Part shown: piece after piece, positions 1 to 5,517 of the stretch | Layout of the letters: each line of letters opens with the position of its first letter | Position numbering within the stretch: position 1 is the stretch's first letter | From: a virus | Length of the DNA: 26,163 bases | Reading direction: 5' to 3' (one strand) | IMG/VR virus record: IMGVR_UViG_3300020175_000044 | Location: 1-26,163 of that record | The notes under the pieces: generated by a model | Told to the model about the DNA's origin: nothing | The model's input: the letters and a program-made list of their open reading frames with translations, nothing else | Database searches by the model: none | Position numbers and translations under genes: made by a program

Positions 1-88
1 TTGTGTCGGAAACTCGTTCTCCATTCTCGTATCCACGATAATAGATTAGGTTACCTTTGCGCGAAACATGGGTATAAAATTTAGTCAT
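1..88 (-). CDS. 43: DNA polymerase gp43, N-terminal fragment (partial)
   Basis: These are the first 29 codons of the family B replicative DNA polymerase; the rest lies beyond the left edge. The peptide begins MTKFYTHVSRKGN and continues through YYRGYENGERV. This lines up with the start of T4 gp43 (MKEFY...GNN...ENGKER), with the initiator Met in the same place. Its position downstream of regA is also that of T4 gene 43. The protein copies phage DNA together with the gp45 clamp and the gp44/62 loader, both encoded in this window. No Shine-Dalgarno sequence precedes the ATG; the stretch just upstream is C-rich. A consensus sigma70 promoter lies immediately upstream. The identification rests on the N-terminus and gene order only, because the catalytic motifs are outside the window. 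Confidence 0.85.
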   Translation of the reverse strand, partial: MTKFYTHVSRKGNLIYYRGYENGERVSDT

Positions 89-94
89 GTCGTA

Positions 95-123
95 ATTATA
101 CAAGAGATTGGGGAGGATGTCAA
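95..123 (-). promoter_or_regulatory. Perfect-consensus sigma70 promoter for gp43
   Basis: TTGACA at 123..118, a 17-nt spacer and TATAAT at 100..95, all matching the E. coli sigma70 consensus exactly. Six bases separate the -10 box from the ATG at 88, so the usual start point (seventh base after the -10) is the A of the start codon. A leaderless polymerase mRNA is therefore predicted. Confidence 0.85.
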
Positions 124-166
124 GGGGAGCGAGGATTTTTTTATCAGAACCCTCTAAACTGATATA

Positions 167-316
167 CTACTTAGACGTATAGTACCGGCGACATTCCTGA
201 TGAGATTCAGCAACACCGTCTAATACTTCTTGTGCACATCTTTCGTCGAGTTTTCGGTTACTGTCTTTTACAAGCACAGCACCTACTAACATCATTGCGA
301 TTACAATACCTGGCAT
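167..316 (-). CDS. Small protein with N-terminal hydrophobic segment (49 aa), unknown
   Basis: A 49-residue reading frame starting MPGIVIAMMLVGAVLV and ending YYTSK. Residues 2-16 are hydrophobic and could be a short membrane anchor or signal-like segment. The remaining 33 residues are charged, with two cysteines (about residues 28 and 42). The ATG is preceded by a good ribosome-binding site, AAGGA, 6-7 bases upstream, which overlaps the stop codon of the outer-membrane-type gene. The two are therefore probably expressed as a pair. Function is not recognised. The well-placed ribosome-binding site and tight packing support a real gene. Confidence 0.6.
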   Translation of the reverse strand: MPGIVIAMMLVGAVLVKDSNRKLDERCAQEVLDGVAESHQECRRYYTSK

Positions 317-325
317 AATTATTCC

Positions 326-664
326 TTAGAAATTAAATCGGATTTCAGTTTCAACCTTAGTCTTAGCATCGCCAGTGTCCTTGGTCTCCAGTTTACCTTT
401 AACTGTTACAGCATCAAACTTGAACTTGTATCCTGCTTCGTAACTGTGACCCTTAGTCATTGGTCCGATTTCAAAATACATGTTGTTCTTTGCTTTGTAA
501 CCTAGTCTTAAATGATGAGTTGTCTTAGTATGATCCCACTCTTTCAACTCGTACTCATTCTTGTATTCTATATAGGGTGCGGCTTTAATGTCTAAACTTA
601 AAAACATAAACACCGATCCTATGAATACCAAGGCTACAATCGTTTCTTTCCAATTCTTTTTCAT
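326..664 (-). CDS. Exported beta-barrel-like outer membrane protein (112 aa)
   Basis: The N-terminus is a typical signal peptide: KK at residues 2-3, a hydrophobic core at about 9-24, and a likely signal peptidase I site after IKA (residue 28). The mature part, about 84 residues, alternates polar and non-polar residues in short strands. It ends ETEIRFNF, the terminal-Phe strand recognised by the BamA outer-membrane insertion machinery. It is too small for a porin but fits a small 6-8-strand barrel (OmpX/Lom-like size class, slightly short) or a barrel-like periplasmic protein. The start has a strong AAGGAG seven bases upstream. Such phage proteins can alter the infected cell surface, for example in superinfection exclusion; that role is inference. 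No specific family is recognised. Confidence 0.7.
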   Translation of the reverse strand: MKKNWKETIVALVFIGSVFMFLSLDIKAAPYIEYKNEYELKEWDHTKTTHHLRLGYKAKNNMYFEIGPMTKGHSYEAGYKFKFDAVTVKGKLETKDTGDAKTKVETEIRFNF

Positions 665-763
665 ATCACTACTCCTTTATTAAAAGAGTATCTATTTAAT
701 AAAGACTGTTAATATGGTAAAGGTCTAGTTAATCTTTGGTTAATGTTTCGTAAAGATTGGGTC

Positions 764-781
764 GGGGGGATGCGTCCCCCC
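764..781. other. GC-rich hairpin between small gene and OMP gene
   Basis: Perfect 7-bp stem GGGGGGA/TCCCCCC with a 4-base loop. It lies 40 bases past the stop of the 47-aa gene and about 100 bases before the outer-membrane-type gene, in the only sizeable untranslated gap of this region (665-820). No T-tract follows on either strand, so a canonical intrinsic terminator is not supported. It could be a transcript-end stabiliser or processing site. Confidence 0.5.
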
Positions 782-820
782 AGTTTATGCCGTCATGCGC
801 TTAAGAGGCACCCAAAGGTT

Positions 821-964
821 TTACAAATATGGCGCTGGCATATACAGACTTGAACCCGCTGTGTACACACCGTAGTTAGGTGTGAAGAGAGGTGCTATTA
901 GACCTCCCAGTACAAGCGAAGCAAAGAATACAATGCCTAACCAACTTTTGATTTTCTTGATCAT
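821..964 (-). CDS. Small membrane protein (47 aa), unknown
   Basis: The frame reads MIKKIKSWLGIVFFASLVLG through to MPAPYL. A basic N-terminus (KK, K) is followed by one hydrophobic helix at about residues 8-26. A C-terminal tail of about 20 residues follows, rich in Pro, Gly and Tyr. By the positive-inside rule the N-terminus is cytoplasmic and the tail periplasmic. Its ATG overlaps the TGA of the preceding 41-aa gene (ATGA), a typical translational-coupling junction. That overlap, together with the ribosome-binding site of the upstream gene, is the main evidence that both tiny genes are real. Function unknown; a membrane or lysis-timing role is only a guess. Confidence 0.62.
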   Translation of the reverse strand: MIKKIKSWLGIVFFASLVLGGLIAPLFTPNYGVYTAGSSLYMPAPYL

Positions 965-1086
965 GCGAACCAACTTACAGCAATCATGATCGGTGCTATT
1001 GAAAGCACAGCAAATAGTTGCGCGATTGCAACCATCTGTTCTTTTTTAGAGGAAAGAAATTCCTCGCTTTTTACAAACTTTTCCAT
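961..1086 (-). CDS. Small membrane protein (41 aa), unknown
   Basis: The frame reads MEKFVKSEEFLSSKKEQMVA and ends IAVSWFA. A charged N-terminal half (about residues 1-17) precedes a hydrophobic segment (about 18-41) that could span the membrane once and runs to the very end. The start has AAGGA seven bases upstream, overlapping the stop of the Hsp20 gene. The stop overlaps the start of the next small membrane gene. It is therefore the middle gene of an hsp20 - 41 aa - 47 aa operon read from the sigma70 promoter upstream of hsp20. Function not recognised. Confidence 0.63.
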   Translation of the reverse strand: MEKFVKSEEFLSSKKEQMVAIAQLFAVLSIAPIMIAVSWFA

Positions 1087-1096
1087 TGTTACGTCC

Positions 1097-1525
1097 TTAT
1101 TGAGAATTAATTTCTATTTTTCTCGGACGCTGTTCTTCGGGTAGTTCCACTTTGAGTTTAATCACTAGTAGTCCATTGACGAATTCAGCTCCATCAACGA
1201 CAACATGATCTGCAAGTCGGAATGTTTCCACGAATTTCTTCGTAGTAATCCCTTTGTGAAGATACTCGGTAGTATCCTCTTCAGGGTTGCCCCGAATGAC
1301 TAGAACACCAGGCTTTGCCTCGATATCTAGGTCTTTCTTTTTGTAACCACCAAGTGCAAATTCCATGGCGTATTCTGTGTCAGAATATTTTACAATATTG
1401 TGACGAGGAAAACCCTTCTCGTTTGCGCCAGCGGCAGTTAATCTTTCTATCTCATCCCAGACATGGTCGAAACCAATGAAACGAGAGTGGGGGAACGAAA
1501 ACACTTTACTTCTTGTAGTAACCAT
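1097..1525 (-). CDS. hsp20: Small heat-shock protein, Hsp20/IbpA type
   Basis: A 142-residue alpha-crystallin-domain chaperone that holds unfolding proteins in an ATP-independent way. The alpha-crystallin domain spans about residues 38-128, including the DIEAKPGVLVIRG strand pair (about 67-79) and the NGLLVIKLKVELP strand (about 118-129). The C-terminal I-x-I motif is present (I137, I139). The start is the internal ATG with AAGGAG six bases upstream, not a longer in-frame start nine codons earlier. Hsp20 genes are a common accessory of marine T4-like phages, thought to protect capsid assembly or host proteins during infection. It is the first gene of an operon with two tiny membrane genes and has its own sigma70 promoter. 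Confidence 0.93.
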   Translation of the reverse strand: MVTTRSKVFSFPHSRFIGFDHVWDEIERLTAAGANEKGFPRHNIVKYSDTEYAMEFALGGYKKKDLDIEAKPGVLVIRGNPEEDTTEYLHKGITTKKFVETFRLADHVVVDGAEFVNGLLVIKLKVELPEEQRPRKIEINSQ

Positions 1526-1595
1526 TGCTATCTCCTTATTTAATTTAAGCAAGATTGTTGTCTATCGTTCAGACTATTCTGCAACGACACTACTA

Positions 1596-1624
1596 TATAT
1601 AACATATAATGTAAGAGTTGTCAA
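1596..1624 (-). promoter_or_regulatory. Sigma70 promoter for hsp20 operon
   Basis: TTGACA at 1624..1619, a 17-nt spacer and TATATA at 1601..1596. The predicted start near 1589 gives a leader of about 64 nt before the hsp20 ATG. The -35 box directly abuts the GTG start (1625) of the divergent plus-strand gene. On the plus strand a TATAAT at 1605-1610 lacks a recognisable -35. Confidence 0.75.
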
Positions 1625-2221
1625 GTGAAAATAAAATTATTTGATGAAAAGGAATGTCGAGAAGCAGTTAATCATATTTTTAATATGAAAAATTCCGGTG
1701 ATTTAAAACATGAAAATGAACATCGGTTTTCAACTTTAAATAAAAACAGTTATGGGTGTTACTCTGATCCTGTTTTCAACTCTCTCGCTTTAAAAGCATT
1801 GCCTCAGATGGAAGAGTCATGTGGATTAAAATTATATCCAACTTATACTTACACTCGTCTGTATTTACCTGGATATGCTTTGGTTCCACATTTAGATAGA
1901 CCTGCGTGTGAATTTTCGTCTACTGTTACTATTGGTTATGGAGATAGAGAATCTCCTTGGGAAATTTATATTGAGAACGATGATCTAGATGGCGTTGAGT
2001 ATATATTATATCCTGGCGAAGGTGTAATATACGAAGGCAGAAAATATCATCATTGGCGTTTACCATTAGACAAAGGTTGGCAGATACAAACCTTTGTCCA
2101 CTACATTGAAATTGAAGGAGAAGTTTATTACGATGTACTAGAACGAAATCCTAATTTCGATTTTTCGGAACCCTTCCACGATTTTAAATATGATCCCAGC
2201 AAAAAATATTTAATGACTTAA
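1625..2221 (+). CDS. Fe(II)/2-oxoglutarate oxygenase-like protein, antisense to the operon
   Basis: 198 residues and the only gene on the plus strand. It has a jelly-roll oxygenase pattern: YTRLYLPGYALVPHLDRP gives the HxD iron pair (H89, D91), followed by an LYPGEGVIYEG strand and a distal His (H142 or H143). A 2-oxoglutarate-binding basic residue is less clear (K150 is possible). It starts with GTG; AAGAG lies seven bases upstream. Codons are notably AT-rich. The stop codon overlaps the regA stop tail to tail by 4 bp, with no terminator between them. Read-through from regA would therefore make antisense RNA to this gene. Substrate unknown. The family acts on proteins, nucleic acids or small molecules using Fe(II), O2 and 2-oxoglutarate. 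Confidence 0.7.
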   Translation: MKIKLFDEKECREAVNHIFNMKNSGDLKHENEHRFSTLNKNSYGCYSDPVFNSLALKALPQMEESCGLKLYPTYTYTRLYLPGYALVPHLDRPACEFSSTVTIGYGDRESPWEIYIENDDLDGVEYILYPGEGVIYEGRKYHHWRLPLDKGWQIQTFVHYIEIEGEVYYDVLERNPNFDFSEPFHDFKYDPSKKYLMT

Positions 2222-2637
2222 AATTTATTGCCTATATTATATTTCGGACAAAGTTCCCATTCGTCTTTTTCTTTATGAGAAATGATTTTAATTTGTCTTA
2301 AAGGTGCACACTCAGAAATTTGAAGACGATCAACTACTTTCACTAATCCCCAATCACATAACAACGTTGTTATTGTATTTCTTCTATGCAAATCATTCAA
2401 CATTAAATTAGTTTTTTTACCGTCAAGCAAAAATAACTCTTTGAAATGAACAATGAAGTATCTTCCTTGTTTATGTAAAACATGACACGATTGAAACAAT
2501 TTTTTATCGACCCTTGATGCTACACCAATTCGGGTTAGGGTTTCTCGTATTTTTAAAAAATCATCTGGTTGATCTATAATAATCTCAACCATATCTTTTG
2601 GCACCCAGTCTACTACTACATTATCTTGTTGTTCCAC
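2218..2637 (-). CDS. regA: RegA translational repressor
   Basis: This is the phage mRNA-binding repressor that shuts down translation of early genes, including clamp and clamp-loader genes in T4. Strongly T4-like segments include DDFLKIRETLTRIGVAS, FQSCHVLHKQGRYFIVHFKE and CDWGLVKVV. Order after gp62 and before gp43 is as in T4. Start choice is uncertain. The GTG used here overlaps the gp62 stop by 17 bases and has AGGTGG six bases upstream, giving 139 residues. An internal ATG (2592) matches the T4 start exactly (MVEI versus MIEI) and gives 124 residues, close to T4's 122, but has no good ribosome-binding site. The 15-residue N-terminal extension is therefore tentative. Confidence 0.93.
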   Translation of the reverse strand: MEQQDNVVVDWVPKDMVEIIIDQPDDFLKIRETLTRIGVASRVDKKLFQSCHVLHKQGRYFIVHFKELFLLDGKKTNLMLNDLHRRNTITTLLCDWGLVKVVDRLQISECAPLRQIKIISHKEKDEWELCPKYNIGNKF

Positions 2638-2998
2638 CTTTACCCACCTTTTTCAATAAAATATCTAACTGATTATCAGACAGTAAAGGAAGAACTTGTC
2701 GTGCTTTCTCCTCATTATAACCATAATATAGTTTGATAACATTCACATTATCATCGACTTCTGGTTTCTGCCACTTAGAAAAACGCTTTCTTTTTCTAAG
2801 TGTATTTATAAAAAAATCGAATTGTAATTTATTTGCAACAGAATGATTGGTGTTCATCTCATTAGCAAGAAGAACCGTGTCTTTAAAATAAGATAAAGAT
2901 CGATTAACAAGAAACGAATTATAACTGCTTTCATTTTCTTCTGTCATGATATTGTCTTTTGTATAATTTATAGCATTAACAAACTCGAATGGATTCAT
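2621..2998 (-). CDS. 62: Clamp loader small subunit gp62
   Basis: At 125 residues it is shorter than T4 gp62 (187). In T4, one gp62 with four gp44 forms the ATPase that loads the gp45 clamp. Identification rests on position (before regA in the clamp-loader cluster) and the segment RKRKRFSKWQKP...VIKLYYGYNEEKA (about residues 68-100). That segment matches T4's RGKRYGKWAK...IIKLLAKRY pattern. The ATG overlaps the TGA of the upstream oxygenase gene (ATGA). In T4, gp44 and gp62 are directly adjacent and translationally coupled; here an oxygenase gene separates them. The coding sequence contains a 12-bp perfect hairpin preceded by a TATAAATA box. Confidence 0.82.
   Translation of the reverse strand: MNPFEFVNAINYTKDNIMTEENESSYNSFLVNRSLSYFKDTVLLANEMNTNHSVANKLQFDFFINTLRKRKRFSKWQKPEVDDNVNVIKLYYGYNEEKARQVLPLLSDNQLDILLKKVGKGGTTR
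2772..2802 (-). repeat. 12-bp perfect inverted repeat inside gp62, next to a TATAAATA box
   Basis: Arms at 2772-2783 and 2791-2802 (CACTTAGAAAAA and its exact complement) enclose a 7-base loop. In the minus-strand message it forms a long stem within codons for the NTLRKRKRFSKW region. A TATAAATA (2810..2803) immediately precedes it on the same strand. It is not followed by a T-tract, so it is not a standard terminator. Confidence 0.7.
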
Positions 2999-3561
2999 TT
3001 AGAAGGTCTCCTTTTACCACGATCTGTAACGTTCATAGCAACAGCAATACGTTCTGCACCACTGATTATATTAGGCATTACACCATGTTGTAACCTTGGA
3101 TTGAAAATGATGAGATCGTTATCTTCTGGTTCAACTTCCATATCGATGGTAGGGAAAAATATAGATCCGCATCCTACATCTGCTTTCAAATAAAACACAG
3201 CCGAGTATTCCCATACAGGTCCATGACCATGAGGACCACAAGACTCACCGTCAGTGTATATTAACCCCCACATTGACGGATCAGTTTTAAGTTTTCTTTC
3301 TCCAAGAATATCTAAACGTCTTGCGAACCGATTTAAGGTATAATCGAACTCATGCCTGAGCGGATCTAAAAGATTTTCTCCGGTATGACCCGGTTGATAA
3401 ACTCTGCAATATGCTCTTTCTAACCTTATAGCAGTATCTTTCTGATCGTAAGACCCACCTTCTCGTATCAACTTCATCCAATAATCAGGTTCGTCTAAGT
3501 AGCATTTAGTAACTGCTAGAAAATTAGTTCCGTCATCTACTAAAATTTCCCCTCTGTCCAT
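2995..3561 (-). CDS. Fe(II)/2-oxoglutarate oxygenase-like protein inserted between gp44 and gp62
   Basis: 188 residues. The C-terminal half shows the fold expected of the putative 2OG-Fe(II) oxygenase family with an HxH-type N-terminal ligand motif. H111 and H113 lie in CGPHGHGPVWEYSAVFYL, followed by a G-S-I-F-F strand (about 132-136), the NDLIIFNPRLQHGV strand with distal His H159, and R171 as candidate 2-oxoglutarate ligand in GAERIAVAMNV. Its ATG directly abuts the gp44 stop (TAA-ATG). Its TGA overlaps the gp62 start (ATGA). It is thus translationally embedded in the clamp-loader operon and should be made in step with the loader subunits. Substrate unknown. Confidence 0.75.
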   Translation of the reverse strand: MDRGEILVDDGTNFLAVTKCYLDEPDYWMKLIREGGSYDQKDTAIRLERAYCRVYQPGHTGENLLDPLRHEFDYTLNRFARRLDILGERKLKTDPSMWGLIYTDGESCGPHGHGPVWEYSAVFYLKADVGCGSIFFPTIDMEVEPEDNDLIIFNPRLQHGVMPNIISGAERIAVAMNVTDRGKRRPSK

Positions 3562-4500
3562 TTAATTAAACTCCACGTTGGTCATCAATTCTGTCATACA
3601 TGCTACCATATTTAGTTCATGATCAGCAACAAATGCATTTTTGTATTGATAATCTGCAAGAATTAATACTACATGAGGTATACTAGATGGATTTACACGA
3701 TCATACATACTATCGTAAATTGCGCGGAACACAACTGATGCGTCAACATCAGAATTATTTACTACCCAAGATCGCATTTTCTTAAAGTCTTTTTCTTTAA
3801 GAGACGAAAACAGACCGTCATAAGATCCTGTTGCATCTGACTTTTGCGGTAACAACAGAGTACCACTTGTAGAATATCTTTGAACTTCATTGAGTACTCT
3901 TCTCCAATCAGGTGCATGTTTTAATATCAGATTAGCAACAGGTTCGATATCATTACACGTCACATTCTCTTTGGTAAGAATGCTCAAGACACGCTTCAAC
4001 ATCTGTTCACATAGAGGCTGCATATCTTTTTTGGAAGTATTAAATTCATATACACCGCACCGAGAATGGAGCGGTTCAATGATTCTGTTCTTAAAATTAC
4101 ATGTGAGTATGAATCGACAGTTACTTGAAAACTCTTCGATGAACCCACGCAAAGCAGGTTGTGTCGATTGAGGATTCAAGTAATCTGCCTCATCAAGAAT
4201 GACACATTTTTTATTACTCGTAAGAGAAATAGAAGAGGCAAATCGTTTGATCTTACCTCGTAGTGTGTCGATGTTACCTTCTTCTGAACCATTGATTACT
4301 ATGTAATCCATGTCTAACTCATCACACAGTGCACGTGCAACCGTAGTCTTACCAAGACCAGCAGTTCCAGTGAACAACATATTAGTCAGTTCTCCTTTGG
4401 CAATTGCCTCAGAGAAAGTTTTTTGAAGGGTTTTCGGCAGAATAGTATCGTCTATCTTAGACGGACGATATTTCTCTACCCATAAGAATTCTTTTGACAT
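3562..4500 (-). CDS. 44: Clamp loader large subunit gp44 (AAA+ ATPase)
   Basis: 312 residues, against 319 in T4. It is the AAA+ ATPase of the clamp loader, opening the gp45 ring on primed DNA. The N-terminal loader motif FLWVEKYRPSKIDD is followed by Walker A GTAGLGKTT (45-53), Walker B ILDEAD (101-106) and the SRC arginine-finger motif (146-148). GGAG lies upstream of the ATG. No convincing promoter lies in the 60-base AT-rich gap before it, so it is probably read from the gp45 promoter. Confidence 0.97.
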   Translation of the reverse strand: MSKEFLWVEKYRPSKIDDTILPKTLQKTFSEAIAKGELTNMLFTGTAGLGKTTVARALCDELDMDYIVINGSEEGNIDTLRGKIKRFASSISLTSNKKCVILDEADYLNPQSTQPALRGFIEEFSSNCRFILTCNFKNRIIEPLHSRCGVYEFNTSKKDMQPLCEQMLKRVLSILTKENVTCNDIEPVANLILKHAPDWRRVLNEVQRYSTSGTLLLPQKSDATGSYDGLFSSLKEKDFKKMRSWVVNNSDVDASVVFRAIYDSMYDRVNPSSIPHVVLILADYQYKNAFVADHELNMVACMTELMTNVEFN

Positions 4501-4558
4501 TTGTTACTCCATACATAATAAAAAAATAATAATAATTCAAGTGGAGACAAATGTAAAA

Positions 4559-4786
4559 TTATCCTCCTGCTACTTCTGGCGCAAGTGCTTCGAGAGTTGA
4601 TGCTTCACCAGAAACATTACCTTGTTCTTGCTCTACCAACTGGATCAACGCAATACACTGATCTCTAAGCTGTCCAATCGTGCTTAACTCTTCACCTCGA
4701 AAAGCGCCACGCGCTGTCATAGTATCAACTACTGCAACTGTACTACGTGTAATTCGATTAGCAAGGTCCATCATTTCTTCGTTCAT
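4559..4786 (-). CDS. Conserved-looking small protein between gp45 and gp44 (75 aa), unknown
   Basis: 75 residues from the ATG at 4786, preceded by GGAG with six bases' spacing, one base after the gp45 stop. A longer in-frame start ten codons upstream would overlap gp45 and has poorer support. The sequence is predicted helical, with a distinctive RGAFRGEELSTIGQLRDQC segment at about residues 27-45, then ALIQLVEQEQ and a flexible acidic tail. It is not T4 RpbA, which lies on the other side of gp45. Placement inside the clamp/clamp-loader operon suggests a replisome or transcription accessory role, but no family is recognised. Confidence 0.75.
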   Translation of the reverse strand: MNEEMMDLANRITRSTVAVVDTMTARGAFRGEELSTIGQLRDQCIALIQLVEQEQGNVSGEASTLEALAPEVAGG

Positions 4787-4787
4787 A

Positions 4788-5462
4788 TTAGTCTCCATAA
4801 GTACTAGTTTTTTCAAGTGCTACCCAATATTCAATCTTGGTTTGTTTATTAATAAAATGCGAGATCAAAGATGAGGAAATAGCAACATCATAATCACCTT
4901 CAATCATTTTTAAATTATTAATATTAAATACAAAATTAAAATTACTATGTTTGTATGTCCCTTCGACATCAACAGTATAACCGTTTGAAGTGCTATCACT
5001 GTTATCATTTACTGTTAGACATACAACATTATCTATACAAGTTACACTGACTTCATTATGCCCAAGAACGGAAGACGCTCGGCGAACTTTTGCCAGAGTC
5101 TCTCGATCTAAGGTAAAAGTCACATCAGCATCTCGCATGACCACTTCCTTACTAGGAGAGGTGAGGATATCGATATCAGAATAATAATATTTAATTCGAG
5201 TCCTACCTACTGAATCTCCAATAAGAACATATTCATCCTCGAAAGATAGCGTAGGATTATCAACCAGTCCCATAGCAGAAATGAACTCGTTTAGATCAAA
5301 GATCCCAAAGGTCTTTGGAAATTCCACATCTAGTATAGATTTACTGACAACGTTTTTTGCCTCAGAAATAGTCTTAATAACGTTGCCGCTTTCTATAACA
5401 ATGTTGGGGTTAATTGAAGCATAGTTTTTAAGAACCTGCATAGTTTGTTCTGTAATCATCAC
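4788..5462 (-). CDS. 45: Sliding clamp gp45
   Basis: 224 residues, against 228 in T4. It is a trimeric ring that tethers gp43 to DNA and also activates late transcription through gp55. Support comes from size, position between gp46 and gp44, and the clamp-like segments FDLNEFISAMGLVDNPTLSFEDEY and the C-terminal FNFVFNINNLKMIEGDY strand pair. The frame opens with GTG followed directly by ATG. GAGG lies eight bases before the GTG and eleven before the ATG, so the start is uncertain by one codon. A perfect-consensus sigma70 promoter gives a leader of about 20 nt. Confidence 0.93.
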   Translation of the reverse strand: MMITEQTMQVLKNYASINPNIVIESGNVIKTISEAKNVVSKSILDVEFPKTFGIFDLNEFISAMGLVDNPTLSFEDEYVLIGDSVGRTRIKYYYSDIDILTSPSKEVVMRDADVTFTLDRETLAKVRRASSVLGHNEVSVTCIDNVVCLTVNDNSDSTSNGYTVDVEGTYKHSNFNFVFNINNLKMIEGDYDVAISSSLISHFINKQTKIEYWVALEKTSTYGD

Positions 5463-5488
5463 GTAAGTATCCTCATATGTTTAAAGTA

Positions 5489-5517
5489 ATTATACATCAT
5501 TATTTTCATCGTGTCAA
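5489..5517 (-). promoter_or_regulatory. Perfect-consensus sigma70 promoter for gp45
   Basis: TTGACA at 5517..5512, a 17-nt spacer and TATAAT at 5494..5489. The -35 box overlaps the last codons of the upstream oxygenase gene. The predicted start is near 5482. It probably drives the whole gp45 - 75 aa - gp44 - oxygenase - gp62 - regA operon. Confidence 0.88.

Noticed and set aside
142-164. Hairpin TATCAG-11-CTGATA after the 49-aa gene as a terminator
   Set aside because: The stem is only 6 bp with a long loop, and on the minus strand it is followed by A residues, not T.
764-781. GC-rich hairpin as an intrinsic terminator
   Set aside because: The stem is strong but no T-tract follows on either strand; kept only as a hairpin.
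825-905. tRNA-like stretch on the minus strand (GGTTCAAGTC followed by a CCA-ending segment)
   Set aside because: The T-stem does not pair, there is no matching 5' acceptor strand, and the stretch is coding sequence of the 47-aa membrane protein.
3890-4171. 93-codon plus-strand frame inside gp44
   Set aside because: It is antisense to motif-bearing gp44 sequence, with no ribosome site or protein-like features.
4501-4558. Sigma70 promoter before gp44 (TTGAAT with TATGTA)
   Set aside because: The -10 is poor compared with the near-perfect promoters elsewhere; the AT-rich gap easily produces such matches.
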